Shown here: positions 1 through 8,855 of the stretch, piece after piece | Layout: the number at the start of each line of letters is the position of its first letter | Numbering within the stretch: the stretch's first letter is position 1 | Origin: an uncultured Ruminococcus sp. | Lineage (GTDB): Bacteria > Bacillota > Clostridia > Oscillospirales > Acutalibacteraceae | DNA length: 46,468 nt | Assembly (NCBI GenBank): GCA_902802105.1 | Contig: CADCKR010000025.1 | Location: forward strand, 1-46,468 | Direction of reading: 5' to 3' | Notes under the pieces: model-generated | Told to the model about the DNA's origin: nothing | The model's input: only the letters and a program-made list of their open reading frames with translations | Database searches by the model: none | Made by a program: the position numbers and the translations under genes

Positions 1-83
1 TTTATCATTTCAAAGCAGCGATGGCAGTCATCCCCCAAAACCCTGCTTATTTCGTCCTTATATTCATCACTTAAAACTATCAT
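1..83 (-). CDS. N-terminal fragment of an unidentified protein, runs off the left edge
   Basis: An open frame starts with ATG at 83 and reads leftward off the window for 27 codons, beginning MIVLSDEYKDEI and containing CHRCFEM. An AAAGAGG ribosome binding site lies about six bases upstream, which supports a real start. It follows cdd on the same strand, separated by about 70 bases that contain a dispersed repeat. Too little is present to assign a family. Confidence 0.5.
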   Translation of the reverse strand, partial: MIVLSDEYKDEISRVLGDDCHRCFEMI

Positions 84-99
84 TTCAATCCTCTTTCCC

Positions 100-176
100 C
101 CGTCTGGCGCTTTGCAAAAACTTTTAACTTTTCGCTTTCCACTATCCACTTTTCACTTGAAAGCCCCGCTGACAAG
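100..176. repeat. Truncated copy E of the mosaic intergenic repeat
   Basis: This stretch matches the inner part of the repeat at 22205-22300 in the same orientation. Shared elements are a GCTTTGCAAA block, the pyrimidine-rich CTTTTAACTTT and CCACTATCCACT tracts, and a terminal TTGAAAGCCCC..CTGACAAG block. Copy E lacks the segment around the CAGACGCTGCGG block. It runs through the stop codon of cdd into its last codons. Confidence 0.6.
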
Positions 177-578
177 GTCAAAAGCAAGAGGAAGAAGATC
201 AGACAGCTTGTAGGTGCGGAAATCGTCCGTGGTGCGGGCAAGTATGACCGGAAAATCTCCGGAGCAGTGCTCGGTCAGCACCTGACGGCAAATGCCGCAC
301 GGTGCACAGAATCCGCCGGGAACATCATCCTCGTAACCTCCGGCAACAGCTATTGCCAGAAAGTCCGGCGCGCCCTCCGAAACTGCCTTTGCCACCGCTG
401 CGCGCTCGGCGCAAAGTCCGGCAGGATATGAGGCGTTCTCAACATTCACGCCGGTAAAAATACGGCCGTCAGAAGCAAGCAGCGCCGCTCCCACTCTGAA
501 ACGAGAATAGGGCGCATAACTGTTTTTCCTTGCTGAAAGCGCGTATTCTATCAGCCGCTTTATCACTTCATTATCCAT
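153..578 (-). CDS. cdd: Cytidine deaminase
   Basis: A 141-residue protein of normal size for the homotetrameric zinc cytidine deaminases, which convert cytidine and deoxycytidine to uridine forms in pyrimidine salvage. The substrate segment YAPYSRFRVGAAL, the zinc and catalytic segment CAERAA (Cys plus catalytic Glu), and PCGICRQVL with two further zinc cysteines are all present. It starts four bases after the cysS stop codon and is therefore probably the last or near-last gene of the cysE-cysS operon. Its last residues (VSGAFK) and stop are encoded by sequence shared with a dispersed repeat, so the C-terminus may have been altered by repeat insertion. Confidence 0.95.
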   Translation of the reverse strand: MDNEVIKRLIEYALSARKNSYAPYSRFRVGAALLASDGRIFTGVNVENASYPAGLCAERAAVAKAVSEGAPDFLAIAVAGGYEDDVPGGFCAPCGICRQVLTEHCSGDFPVILARTTDDFRTYKLSDLLPLAFDLVSGAFK

Positions 579-582
579 AGCA

Positions 583-1983
583 TCACTCGCTTACTACAAT
601 AGTACCCTGCGGCGTATCCTTTATGATAATGCCGCGGGCTTTCAGCTCGTCACGTATCCTGTCGGCCTCAGCCCAGTTCTTGTCCTTTCTTGCCTGAGTG
701 CGCTGTTCAATGAGCGTCTGAACGTCATCGCCTACAGCGTTCTTCTCGGCATAAAGCAGACCGAGCACGTCTGCAAGCTCCTTATAGAGAGCAAGCGCAA
801 AATCACAAAGCTCCTTTGAAGGCGCTGTCTGCGCATTGACATTTGAGTTGATATCACGCGCAAGCTCGAAAAGTGCAGTTATGGCGTCAGCCGTGTTGAA
901 ATCGTCATCCATCGCGCTGATGAAATCGGTCTTGTGAGTAAGAAGCAGCTCCTTTATCTTCTCTTCGCCGTCCTTGAGTACTCCTTCGGAATTTTGGGCA
1001 AGGAATTCAAGATCCTCACGGCAATGATAAAGCCTGTCAAGAGCAGCCTTGCACTGTTCGATGATCTCAACCGAATAATTGATGGGGCTGCGGTAATGTG
1101 ACGATATCATCAGATAGCGGATAGGCTCATAGCCGTATTTTTCAGCGACCTCACGGACGGTAAAGAAGTTGTTGAGCGACTTTGACATTTTTTTGTTGTC
1201 TACATTAATATAGCCGTTGTGCATCCAGTAGTTTGCAAAGGGTACGCCGTTGCAGCATTCGCTCTGGGCGATCTCGTTCTCATGGTGCGGGAAAACAAGA
1301 TCCTGACCGCCGCAGTGAATGTCGATCGTCTCTCCGAGATAGCGCTTTGCCATTGTTGAGCATTCAATATGCCAGCCGGGTCTGCCCTTGCCCCAGGGAG
1401 AATCCCAATAAGGTTCTCCGGGCTTTGCGCCCTTCCACAGTGCGAAATCCATAGGATCCTCCTTGGTTTCGCCTATCTGTATGCGCGCGCCTGCTTCAAG
1501 GTCATCAAGCGGCTGATGCGAAAGCTTGCCGTACTCCTTAAAGCGGTTCGTGCGGAAATATACATCGCCGTACTCGGTGGAATATGCATAGCCCTTTTCC
1601 TCGAGCGTCTTTACCATTTCAATTATCTGAGGGATATTCTCCGTAGCCCTCGGGTGAACTGTAGCCTCACGCACGTTAAGACCCTTTGCATCCTTTTTGT
1701 ACTCGGCGATATACTTTTCCGAAACAGCGGCATAATCACTGTTTTCCTCGTTTGCGCGGCGGATTATCTTATCGTCTATATCGGTGAAATTCTGCACGAA
1801 GGTCACCTTGTAGCCCCTGTATTCAAGATACCTGCGGAAGGTATCAAACACACATATAGGTCTTGCGTTGCCGATGTGGATGTAGTTGTATACAGTCGGC
1901 CCGCAGGCGTATATCTTCACCTCACCGTCAGCAATGGTTTTCAGCTCTTCCTTGGTTTTTGACATTGTGTTATAGATCTTCAT
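583..1983 (-). CDS. cysS: Cysteinyl-tRNA synthetase
   Basis: A class I aminoacyl-tRNA synthetase that charges tRNA-Cys. In the 466-residue product, HIGN lies at about residues 36-39 and KMSKS at 265-269. The zinc ligands are visible as C27 (YACGPT), C208 (HIECST), H233 and E237 (FPHHENE). The frame is open upstream to 2016, but the ATG at 1983 is preceded by AAGGAG at normal spacing and gives the usual N-terminus MKIYNTMSK. The stop of cysE lies 14 bases upstream, so the two genes are co-transcribed under the T-box leader, which ties charging capacity to cysteine supply. Confidence 0.97.
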   Translation of the reverse strand: MKIYNTMSKTKEELKTIADGEVKIYACGPTVYNYIHIGNARPICVFDTFRRYLEYRGYKVTFVQNFTDIDDKIIRRANEENSDYAAVSEKYIAEYKKDAKGLNVREATVHPRATENIPQIIEMVKTLEEKGYAYSTEYGDVYFRTNRFKEYGKLSHQPLDDLEAGARIQIGETKEDPMDFALWKGAKPGEPYWDSPWGKGRPGWHIECSTMAKRYLGETIDIHCGGQDLVFPHHENEIAQSECCNGVPFANYWMHNGYINVDNKKMSKSLNNFFTVREVAEKYGYEPIRYLMISSHYRSPINYSVEIIEQCKAALDRLYHCREDLEFLAQNSEGVLKDGEEKIKELLLTHKTDFISAMDDDFNTADAITALFELARDINSNVNAQTAPSKELCDFALALYKELADVLGLLYAEKNAVGDDVQTLIEQRTQARKDKNWAEADRIRDELKARGIIIKDTPQGTIVVSE

Positions 1984-1996
1984 AGCTTTCTCCTTT

Positions 1997-2647
1997 TCAG
2001 TTTTTATTTTCAGCAAGAGTGAGCACTGTTTTTTTCAGTTCCTCTATCTCGCTTTCCAGCTCCTTTATCTTCTGCGCCACAGGGTCGGTAACGTGTATCT
2101 GGTCAAGCTCACTGCAGGCAGTAGGCTTCACGCCGTTGACTCTTACTATCTTTGCGGGCACACCCACCGCAGTAGAGTTAGGCGGCACCTCAGTCAGCAC
2201 AACGGCTCCGGCGGCTATGCGGGCATTATCTCCTACACGGAACGGCCCCAGCACCTTTGCGCCAGAACCCACAAGCACGTTGTTCCCAAGGGTAGGGTGC
2301 CTTTTGCCGTGATCCTTGCCTGTACCGCCGAGAGTGACATTCTGATAGATCGTACAGTTATCGCCGATCTCGGCTGTTTCTCCGATAACGACGCCCATTC
2401 CGTGGTCGATAAACAGTCCCCTGCCGATCTTAGCCCCGGGATGTATCTCGATTCCGGTCTTATGCCTTGCCCTCTGTGAGATGAACCTTGCTATAAACTT
2501 CATATTATGCCTGTAGAACCAGTTTGCGCGGCGATAAGCCCTGACAGCTTTATAGCCTGAATAAAGCAGACGCACCTCTGCCCTGTTTCTTGCCGCAGGA
2601 TCCCTCTCCATAATAGAATCTATCTCGTCATATTTTTTTCTGCCCAT
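1997..2647 (-). CDS. cysE: Serine O-acetyltransferase
   Basis: Catalyses acetyl-CoA-dependent O-acetylation of serine, the first committed step of cysteine synthesis. The 216-residue protein has a short helical N-terminal region, then a left-handed beta-helix of hexapeptide repeats (IHPGAKIGRGLFIDHG, VVIGETAEIGDN, LGNNVLVGSGAKVLG) carrying the catalytic His in DHG and the TLGGTGKDHGKRHP loop typical of CysE. A short charged C-terminal helix follows. It is the first gene behind the T-box leader and is followed by cysS, the familiar Firmicute pairing. Confidence 0.95.
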   Translation of the reverse strand: MGRKKYDEIDSIMERDPAARNRAEVRLLYSGYKAVRAYRRANWFYRHNMKFIARFISQRARHKTGIEIHPGAKIGRGLFIDHGMGVVIGETAEIGDNCTIYQNVTLGGTGKDHGKRHPTLGNNVLVGSGAKVLGPFRVGDNARIAAGAVVLTEVPPNSTAVGVPAKIVRVNGVKPTACSELDQIHVTDPVAQKIKELESEIEELKKTVLTLAENKN

Positions 2648-2660
2648 AAAAACACCGCCT

Positions 2661-2978
2661 TAAAACAAAAACAAAAACGCCCCGGATGCCTGATAAAAAG
2701 CCTCCGGGGCGCAGGATATCCTGCACGGTCCCACCCGTATTCAACAGCAGCGCTGTCCTCATTTGCCGGTAACGGCGGCCGCCGCACAGCCATACTTCAA
2801 AAAGAACAATAAAGCTGTTCCTTCCGGTTTTCCGGCTGCAAGCTCAAAAGCGCACTTCACGGGCGAATACCGTAACGCTCTTCCACCAGACGAGCATCTC
2901 TCTGTACGGTCTCTTTCCGCTACTCTTCTTTATCACTGCTTTTTAATATTGATATCTGTTCATGCATTTTGCTTATAC
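2661..2978 (-). promoter_or_regulatory. T-box leader of cysE-cysS, cysteine specifier
   Basis: The minus strand carries the T-box core GGGTGGGACCGTG at 2736-2724. It is followed by a strong intrinsic terminator: GCCCCGGA pairs with TCCGGGGC (2679-2686 with 2703-2710), then a T-rich tract at 2677-2661. Upstream lie an AGAGAG-type element and a distal GGTGGAAGAGC loop. A candidate specifier TGC (cysteine) is at 2854-2852, within GAAGTGCGC. A TATAAT -10 lies at 2990-2985. The model is that uncharged tRNA-Cys pairs with the leader and prevents termination. The T-box and terminator are clear; the exact specifier loop is inferred. Confidence 0.9.
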
Positions 2979-3036
2979 ACTAATATTATACACTATCCCG
3001 CAGAGAAATGCCACACCTGAGAGAAATTTTTTCTGC

Positions 3037-3630
3037 TTATTTTGCATTTTTTATAAACTCAAAATTCTGACAGATATATATTACGCCCGAAATCACCGCA
3101 AACAGGACCGATATCCACAGCAATGATTCGCCTATGATGCAGAACCACGCAGAAACTGCGGGTGTATTCTCAAAATGTACTATGCCGAGCGATGAAAGCT
3201 CCATAATATACTGCAAAAGCATTACCGCCAAAACAGCTGCTATCTGACTGACTGTTTTCAGCTTGCCCCAGATATTTGCAGCCACCACCTTGCCCTTATC
3301 GGCAGCCACCAGGCGCACAGACGTTACGGCAAATTCCCTTGCGGCGGTGATTATCAGCACCACAGCGCCTGTCAGCCCAAGCTGTATGAAACAGGCGAGC
3401 GCAGAAAATATCATTATTTTGTCTGCCAGAGGATCGGCAAACTTACCGAAGTCAGTCACCATATTATGCTTTCTTGCGATCTTGCCGTCAAGATGGTCGG
3501 TATAGGCTGCCGCCGCAAAAATTATCAGCGCTATGAGATAATGATGAGGTATTGCCGTCATAAGCAGAAAAAAAACGTAAAACGGCACAAATATCAGCCT
3601 GAGCATTGTAAGCTTGTTTGGCAGGTTCAT
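3037..3630 (-). CDS. pgsA: CDP-diacylglycerol-glycerol-3-phosphate 3-phosphatidyltransferase
   Basis: A 197-residue integral membrane enzyme that makes phosphatidylglycerol phosphate, the precursor of phosphatidylglycerol. The CDP-alcohol phosphotransferase signature is complete: D..DG..AR within TDHLDGKIAR, then G...D...D within FGKFADPLADK. The N-terminus MNLPNKLTMLR is typical. The frame extends to a GTG at 3651, but the ATG at 3630 has AAAGGAAG just upstream and is preferred. Several hydrophobic segments follow. It lies 64 bases after rimO on the same strand, a common Firmicute neighbourhood near recA. Confidence 0.93.
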   Translation of the reverse strand: MNLPNKLTMLRLIFVPFYVFFLLMTAIPHHYLIALIIFAAAAYTDHLDGKIARKHNMVTDFGKFADPLADKIMIFSALACFIQLGLTGAVVLIITAAREFAVTSVRLVAADKGKVVAANIWGKLKTVSQIAAVLAVMLLQYIMELSSLGIVHFENTPAVSAWFCIIGESLLWISVLFAVISGVIYICQNFEFIKNAK

Positions 3631-3694
3631 GTATATCTTCCTTTCGGACACGGGATAAATTTATATATTAAAGTATATTCATCTGTCAGGGCTT

Positions 3695-5023
3695 TTATCT
3701 GCAAAAGCCCATCAGGTCACAGTCAAGCGTATCTGTAATATCTACCCTGACTATTTCGCCGATCTTCGGCTTTTCGCCCTCGGCTACAAAGAACACCTTG
3801 CCGTCCACCTCGGGCGCATCTGCGCTGCTCCTGCCAAAGAAGCAGTCGCCATATCTGTCTAAGCCCTCGCAAAGCACGTTTATGCTCCTGCCTATCATAT
3901 TTTTGGCATAGTCAGCCATAACAAGCTGCTGCTGTTCCATGATAATCTCCTGACGGTGCTTCTTGGTAGCCTCGTCGATCTGATCCTTCATTTTTGCGGC
4001 AGGCGTATCTTCCTCTGCGGAATACGCAAAGCAGCCAAGGCGCTCGAACTTCATTTCCCTGACGAAGGCTGCAAGCTCCTCAAATTCCTCTTTTGTTTCA
4101 GAAGGGAAGCCTGTCATAACGGTAGTGCGCAGTACAACGCCCTTTATCCTCTCACGCAGCTTTTTCACAAGCGCGGTCAGGCTTTCCCTGTCGCCCCTGC
4201 GGTTCATCAGCTTTAATATTCTTCCGTTACAGTGCTGCATAGGAATATCAATGTATTTAAGCAGCTTATCCTCATTTGCAAAGACTTCTATAAGCTCGTC
4301 TGTTATCCTTTCGGGATAGCAGTACAGTACTCTTATATATTTTATCTCGTCAATTCTGCACAGCTTTGTGAGCAGCTCTGCAAGCCGCGGTTCACCGTAA
4401 AGGTCTTCACCGTAGCGTGTAGTATCCTGCGCCACAACGATAAGCTCCTTAACGCCCTTGGCGGCAAGCTCCTTTGCTTCATAGAGTATTTCCTCCTCGC
4501 GTCTGCTGCGGAAGCGTCCTCTTATCATAGGTATTGCGCAGTATGTGCAGTGATTGTCACAGCCCTCAGCTACTTTAAGGTATGCGTAATAATACGGTGT
4601 TGAGCGTATCCTGCTGCCGCTCAGCGGGAGCATTGTTTTTTCGGGGAATATCTCCTGTTTTTTGCCTTCAAGAGTATTCTTCACTATCTCAGCTATATCG
4701 GCATTGCCGCCTATGCCGACCACTGCATCTACCTCATACAGCTCCTTCATTACCTCTTTCTGATACCTTTCCGCAAGGCACCCCGTAACGATTATAGTTT
4801 TTATCCTGCCTTCCTTTTTCATGCTTGCAAGCTCCAGTATCTCGTCAATACTCTCCTGCTTTGCGTCCTCAATAAAGCCGCAGGTATTTACGATAACAAC
4901 ATCGCTGAGCGCAGGGTCAGCCGCTATCTGATATCCTGCCTCCTTTAATTTATAAAGCATCATCTCGGCATCCACTCTGTTTTTGGCGCAGCCAAGACTT
5001 ACCATACCTACCCTTTCTGCCAT
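3695..5023 (-). CDS. rimO: Ribosomal protein S12 methylthiotransferase
   Basis: A 442-residue radical SAM methylthiotransferase that modifies the conserved aspartate of ribosomal protein S12. The N-terminal UPF0004 domain supplies three cluster cysteines (SLGCAKN, NTCGF, TGCLAERY). The radical SAM motif is CDNHCTYC within AEGCDNHCTYCAIP, and a C-terminal TRAM-like segment follows. The start MAERVGMVSLGCAKN is preceded by GGAGGAG. GCAKN rather than GCKVN near the N-terminus favours RimO over MtaB or MiaB; the MtaB-type paralogue is at 18054-19352. Confidence 0.94.
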   Translation of the reverse strand: MAERVGMVSLGCAKNRVDAEMMLYKLKEAGYQIAADPALSDVVIVNTCGFIEDAKQESIDEILELASMKKEGRIKTIIVTGCLAERYQKEVMKELYEVDAVVGIGGNADIAEIVKNTLEGKKQEIFPEKTMLPLSGSRIRSTPYYYAYLKVAEGCDNHCTYCAIPMIRGRFRSRREEEILYEAKELAAKGVKELIVVAQDTTRYGEDLYGEPRLAELLTKLCRIDEIKYIRVLYCYPERITDELIEVFANEDKLLKYIDIPMQHCNGRILKLMNRRGDRESLTALVKKLRERIKGVVLRTTVMTGFPSETKEEFEELAAFVREMKFERLGCFAYSAEEDTPAAKMKDQIDEATKKHRQEIIMEQQQLVMADYAKNMIGRSINVLCEGLDRYGDCFFGRSSADAPEVDGKVFFVAEGEKPKIGEIVRVDITDTLDCDLMGFCR

Positions 5024-5055
5024 TTTTTCTCCTCCATTTTACCCATTTTATTTTT

Positions 5056-5160
5056 ATATGCTCCGGCGCAAAGCCTGCGCTCTCTTTTCCGCTATCGGCG
5101 GCAGCCTGCCGCAAAAACGACAACAAGACGAATAACCCTCGGTTTTCACGGGGTCTATTC
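5056..5160. repeat. Hairpin-module repeat between recX and rimO
   Basis: This gap carries GGCGCAAAGCCTGCGCTC followed by CGGCGGCAGCCTGCCGC. Both are imperfect palindromes of the type clustered at 13733-13828. A further GAATAACCCTCGG..ACGGGGTCTATTCG arrangement overlaps the end of recX and can pair (GAATA with TATTC), so it may also act as a weak terminator. Confidence 0.5.
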
Positions 5161-5775
5161 GTCATCGTCACAATATTCGCTCATGGCCTCTTTTATATCA
5201 TACCACCTGTAGCCCATAGCACGCAGGGAATTTACTGCTCTGTTTCTTCCCTTTTCATCGCCAAGGCAGCGGGAATATTTTGTTTCAAGAAGCGCCCTTA
5301 TCTGAACTCCGGGCTCGGTCTCTGTTTCATCCAGCGCCTCATCGGCAATATCACGGTCAATGCCCTTTTTCATCATTTCAAAAGCAGCGCGTTCCCTCGA
5401 AAAGTGCTTTTTCAGTATAAGCTGCTCCGCATATTCCCTGGCATATTTTCTGTCATCAATAAGTCCGAGCCGGCTCAGCCGCTCAATGGCGGCATCCGCC
5501 GCAGCCTCTCCGAAAAGCGGGACAAGCTTGTCCCTTAGCTCCTTTTCGGTCCGGCTGCGGTATTCGATAAGATAAAGCGCCTTTTCCTTGGCGCGGCTTA
5601 TCTTTGAAGCTTCAAGAAGCTCATACAGCTCATCGTCTGTTATTTCGCTGCCTGTCTTAAAGCCGCTTGACGCAAATGTCAGGGTATCCACGCTTACAGC
5701 GTATTCGCCGTCGATATACAGCGCGGTCATACCCTTTTTTCTTTCTTCCGCCGCAGTTATCAGCATATCACTCAT
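5155..5775 (-). CDS. recX: Regulatory protein RecX
   Basis: A RecX-family protein of about 206 residues that binds and modulates RecA filaments. It is built from repeated three-helix modules, visible as [37 protein letters not shown] and [11 protein letters not shown]. Its start overlaps the recA stop (ATGAGTGA, start at 5775, recA stop at 5768-5770), which implies translational coupling. A second ATG at 5766 (MLITAAEER) is possible. The acidic C-terminus ends SEYCDDDE. The position directly downstream of recA on the same strand confirms the assignment. Confidence 0.9.
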   Translation of the reverse strand: MSDMLITAAEERKKGMTALYIDGEYAVSVDTLTFASSGFKTGSEITDDELYELLEASKISRAKEKALYLIEYRSRTEKELRDKLVPLFGEAAADAAIERLSRLGLIDDRKYAREYAEQLILKKHFSRERAAFEMMKKGIDRDIADEALDETETEPGVQIRALLETKYSRCLGDEKGRNRAVNSLRAMGYRWYDIKEAMSEYCDDDE

Positions 5776-6916
5776 CCACAAGTATGTCAAGCTTTGCGTC
5801 TGATGTTCTCGGCTCTATGGGTTCCTCCTGAACAGGCTCCTGTGCAGGCTCCTCTGCCGGCTCATCAGCATCATCCTTTGCAGCCTTGGCGCTCTTTGTC
5901 TTTGAGGTCTTGGAAGCCTTTGCAAAGGTAAGCTTATCCTTGTTTGCAAGCACCTCTTCCTCTATCTTCTTTGCTATTTCCGGATTATCCTTCAGGAATA
6001 TCTTTGCATTATCACGTCCCTGAGCGATCCTGTTGCCGTCGTATGAGAACCATGCGCCGCTTTTCTTTATTATGTCTATGCTCACCGCAAGGTCAAGAAG
6101 CTCTCCTATCCTTGAAATGCCCTGTCCGTACATTATATCAAATTCCGCTTCACGGAAGGGCGGCGATATCTTGTTCTTGACTACCTTGGCTTTTGTTCTC
6201 GAACCCACGACCTCGCCGCCGACCTTTATCGAATCTATGCGGCGTATATCAAGGCGCACCGAGGAATAGAATTTCAGGGCGCGTCCGCCGGGAGTCGTTT
6301 CTGGATTGCCGAACATTATGCCGACCTTTTCACGAAGCTGATTTATAAAAATAGCAACGCAGTTGACCTTTGAAATAGAGCCTGCCAGCTTTCTGAGAGC
6401 CTGCGACATCAGCCTTGCCTGGAGTCCGACGTGTGAAGCGCCCATCTCGCCCTCTATTTCGGCCTTTGGCGCAAGAGCCGCTACAGAGTCAACAACGATA
6501 ACGTCAATAGCGCCCGAACGCACAAGAGCCTCGGTTATTTCAAGCGCATCCTCACCCGTATCAGGCTGTGAAACGAGCAGTTCATCTATATCAACGCCCA
6601 GAGCCTTTGCATAAACAGGGTCAAGCGCGTGTTCAACGTCAATAAAAGCCGCCATGCCGCCGTTTTTCTGCCCCTCTGCTATGCAGTGAAGCGCAAGCGT
6701 GGTCTTGCCCGAAGATTCGGGGCCGTATATCTCGGTTATCCTTCCCCGCGGAAGTCCTCCTATACCCAGAGCCATATCAAGAGAGAGAGAGCCTGTAGAA
6801 ACAGAATCAACATTCATTGCGGCATTCTGTCCCAGACGCATTACTGCGCCCTTGCCGAACTGCTTTTCTATTTGCGCTATAGCCGTATCCAGCGCCTTCT
6901 GCTTATCTATTGCCAT
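5768..6916 (-). CDS. recA: Recombinase RecA
   Basis: DNA-dependent ATPase that forms filaments on single-stranded DNA for homologous recombination and promotes LexA cleavage. The 382-residue sequence shows Walker [10 protein letters not shown], Walker [11 protein letters not shown], the L1 region [20 protein letters not shown] and the L2 region around [17 protein letters not shown]. The C-terminal tail is longer than usual, rich in Lys and then in Pro and Glu ([15 protein letters not shown]). The ATG at 6916 is preceded by AAAGGATGGGG. A consensus promoter lies 47 bases upstream. I saw no clear LexA operator in the short upstream gap. Confidence 0.98.
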   Translation of the reverse strand: MAIDKQKALDTAIAQIEKQFGKGAVMRLGQNAAMNVDSVSTGSLSLDMALGIGGLPRGRITEIYGPESSGKTTLALHCIAEGQKNGGMAAFIDVEHALDPVYAKALGVDIDELLVSQPDTGEDALEITEALVRSGAIDVIVVDSVAALAPKAEIEGEMGASHVGLQARLMSQALRKLAGSISKVNCVAIFINQLREKVGIMFGNPETTPGGRALKFYSSVRLDIRRIDSIKVGGEVVGSRTKAKVVKNKISPPFREAEFDIMYGQGISRIGELLDLAVSIDIIKKSGAWFSYDGNRIAQGRDNAKIFLKDNPEIAKKIEEEVLANKDKLTFAKASKTSKTKSAKAAKDDADEPAEEPAQEPVQEEPIEPRTSDAKLDILVDE

Positions 6917-6962
6917 TCGATCCCCATCCTTTCACATACAGACCAATTTCTGTGATGGTCTT

Positions 6963-6991
6963 ATTATACGATAAATTCCCGTAAATTGCAA
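6963..6991 (-). promoter_or_regulatory. Sigma-A promoter of recA
   Basis: On the minus strand TTGCAA (6991-6986) and TATAAT (6968-6963) are separated by exactly 17 bases, upstream of the recA start at 6916. Confidence 0.8.
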
Positions 6992-7011
6992 TACATAATG
7001 AAAGACTGAGC

Positions 7012-7860
7012 CTACTTCCTTGTCCCATATATTACCCTGTCAAGCTCCTGTATATCCTTTATAACAATGATATTTTCAAAGCCGTTTGCTTCAAGCAGCT
7101 CTGTGACTGCCTGAGCCTGCGTTTCGCCTATTTCAAGCGTTATGCTGCCGCCGCGGCGCAGCTTGACGCTCCACCTTTCTGCAATGCAGCGGTAAAAATC
7201 CAGACCGTCAGCGCCGCCGTCAAGTGCTGTTTCCGGCTCATAATGCACCTCACGCATCAGGGCAGGTATCACGTCCGTTTCAATATAGGGCGGGTTTGAA
7301 ACGAGCGCGTCAAAGCTTTCGTCCTCAAATTCATCGCAGCACAGAAAAATATCGCCGAAAACAGCCCTGACATTATCAGCGCCGTGATAAGCGATATTTT
7401 TTTTCAGATACTCAAAAGCCGCAGCTTCCTTTTCAACGGCGTAAACAGCGCAGCCCTCCGCCTGCTTTGCAATAGTCACGGCGATTATGCCTGTTCCGGA
7501 GCAAAGCTCCAGCACCCTCGGAGACCTGCGTTTTTTCAGGTCATCAATGCAGGTGCGCACACACACCTCGGTATCATCACGCGGTATCAGCACGCCGGGA
7601 CCGACAAAATATTCCCTGTCCATAAATTCCCATTTGCCGAGTATATATTGCAGCGGTTCTCCGGCGCAGCGCCTTTCTACAGCAACAGACAGAGAGCCTT
7701 CCTCATCCGCTGAAAGCTCTCTGTCACGTTCATCCGTCATACTAAGCCTTGTCATGCCGAAAAGCCCCTCAAACATAAGCCTTGCTTCATATCCGGAAGG
7801 ATCGGCGCCGGTCTCCCTCAGCCGCTGCACAGTCATTACAAAAGCGCTCCCGACTGTCAT
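7012..7860 (-). CDS. prmC: Release factor glutamine N5-methyltransferase PrmC/HemK
   Basis: Methylates the glutamine of the GGQ motif in peptide chain release factors. The 282-residue protein has the N-terminal helical domain and then a Rossmann methyltransferase with LELCSGTGIIAVTIA (SAM binding) and the diagnostic SNPPYIE motif that holds the substrate glutamine. The start ATG overlaps the stop of the DUF1385 gene as ATGA, so the two are translationally coupled. A second in-frame ATG at 7836 is an alternative. It is the last gene of the trmB operon. Confidence 0.93.
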   Translation of the reverse strand: MTVGSAFVMTVQRLRETGADPSGYEARLMFEGLFGMTRLSMTDERDRELSADEEGSLSVAVERRCAGEPLQYILGKWEFMDREYFVGPGVLIPRDDTEVCVRTCIDDLKKRRSPRVLELCSGTGIIAVTIAKQAEGCAVYAVEKEAAAFEYLKKNIAYHGADNVRAVFGDIFLCCDEFEDESFDALVSNPPYIETDVIPALMREVHYEPETALDGGADGLDFYRCIAERWSVKLRRGGSITLEIGETQAQAVTELLEANGFENIIVIKDIQELDRVIYGTRK

Positions 7861-8831
7861 TTTATCAGATCCTCTCCGTTTTCGGGGATAACATCCTCCA
7901 TCGCCTTTATAGCCACCTCGATCATATCATCCTTCGGCTCCTTTGTGGTGAGGTGCTGCATCCACATTCCGGGCGCCGCTATTATTCTTGTCAGCGCATT
8001 GTCGTGCCTGCCGCATACCCTTATCAGCTCGTAGCCTATGCCGATAGTAAGCGGCAGCAGCGCAAACTTGACAGACGACCTGAGCCAGACGTCGGTAAAC
8101 GGTATAAACAGTCCGATAAGTATGCCGACAATAAGCATAAGAACAATGAAGCTTGTGCCGCATCTCGGATGAAAGCGGCTCTGCTTCCTTACGTTTTCAA
8201 CTGTAAGCTCAAGCTCGTGCTCATAGCAGAATATCGTCTTATGCTCTGCGCCGTGATACTGAAAAACTCTCTTGATATCCTTATTGAGTGTTACAAGCGC
8301 CATATAAATAAGGAAGAGGATTATTCTAAGTATGCCCTCAAAGGCCGAGCGCCAGATAATATGGTCATTGAGGAAAGGAAACGCCGATGCAAGCAGGTTG
8401 AACAGCAGTGTAGGAACAAAGAAAAACACCGCTATGCAGAATACGACCGCAATGACCGTAGCCGCGCCCATAACAAAGCCGACCGCCTTCTCTCCCAGGT
8501 GTTCATCGAGCCACTTGTCAAACTTGCTCATTTCCTCTTCGGGGACCTCTTCGGTGCCCTCCATAGCCTTATCCGCAGACATAAGCAGAGCCTTGTTTCC
8601 CGTTACCAGAGAGTCTATCATGCCCGCAACTCCTCTGAGTATCGGAAGCCTGAGCAGCTTATACTTTTTGGTAAGGTTCAGCGGTTCTATCTCTTCAAGC
8701 TCAATAGTTCCGTCACCTTTTCTTATGCCGACCGTTGTTTTCAGCGGCCCTCTCATCATTATTCCTTCCATAAGCGCCTGTCCGCCTATTGAAGTTATCT
8801 TTTTTGTTTTCTTTTGCTTTTCCTTTTTCAT
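7857..8831 (-). CDS. DUF1385 family membrane protein
   Basis: A 324-residue member of the DUF1385 (YqhQ-like) family, whose function is not established. Family features are the N-terminal ITSIGGQALMEGIMMRGP and the central YHGAEHKTIFCYE and RFHPRCGTSFI segments. Several hydrophobic segments lie around residues 100-250. In Firmicutes this family is often found beside prmC, and here the two overlap by four bases. The start follows AAGGAGTGG at normal spacing. His and Cys residues in HGAEHK and HPRCG hint at metal binding, which is only inference. Confidence 0.87.
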   Translation of the reverse strand: MKKEKQKKTKKITSIGGQALMEGIMMRGPLKTTVGIRKGDGTIELEEIEPLNLTKKYKLLRLPILRGVAGMIDSLVTGNKALLMSADKAMEGTEEVPEEEMSKFDKWLDEHLGEKAVGFVMGAATVIAVVFCIAVFFFVPTLLFNLLASAFPFLNDHIIWRSAFEGILRIILFLIYMALVTLNKDIKRVFQYHGAEHKTIFCYEHELELTVENVRKQSRFHPRCGTSFIVLMLIVGILIGLFIPFTDVWLRSSVKFALLPLTIGIGYELIRVCGRHDNALTRIIAAPGMWMQHLTTKEPKDDMIEVAIKAMEDVIPENGEDLIK

Positions 8832-8855
8832 CTTTCCACTCCTTACTGCAAATGC

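Noticed and set aside
1369-1962. Long plus-strand open frames antisense to cysS, and similar ones antisense to rimO, recA, prmC, the DUF1385 gene and mtaB
   Set aside because: Each lies wholly within a well-identified gene on the other strand, lacks a ribosome binding site and shows no domain; they are coding shadows.
2763-3020. Plus-strand frame of 85 codons
   Set aside because: It lies inside the minus-strand T-box leader and has no ribosome binding site.
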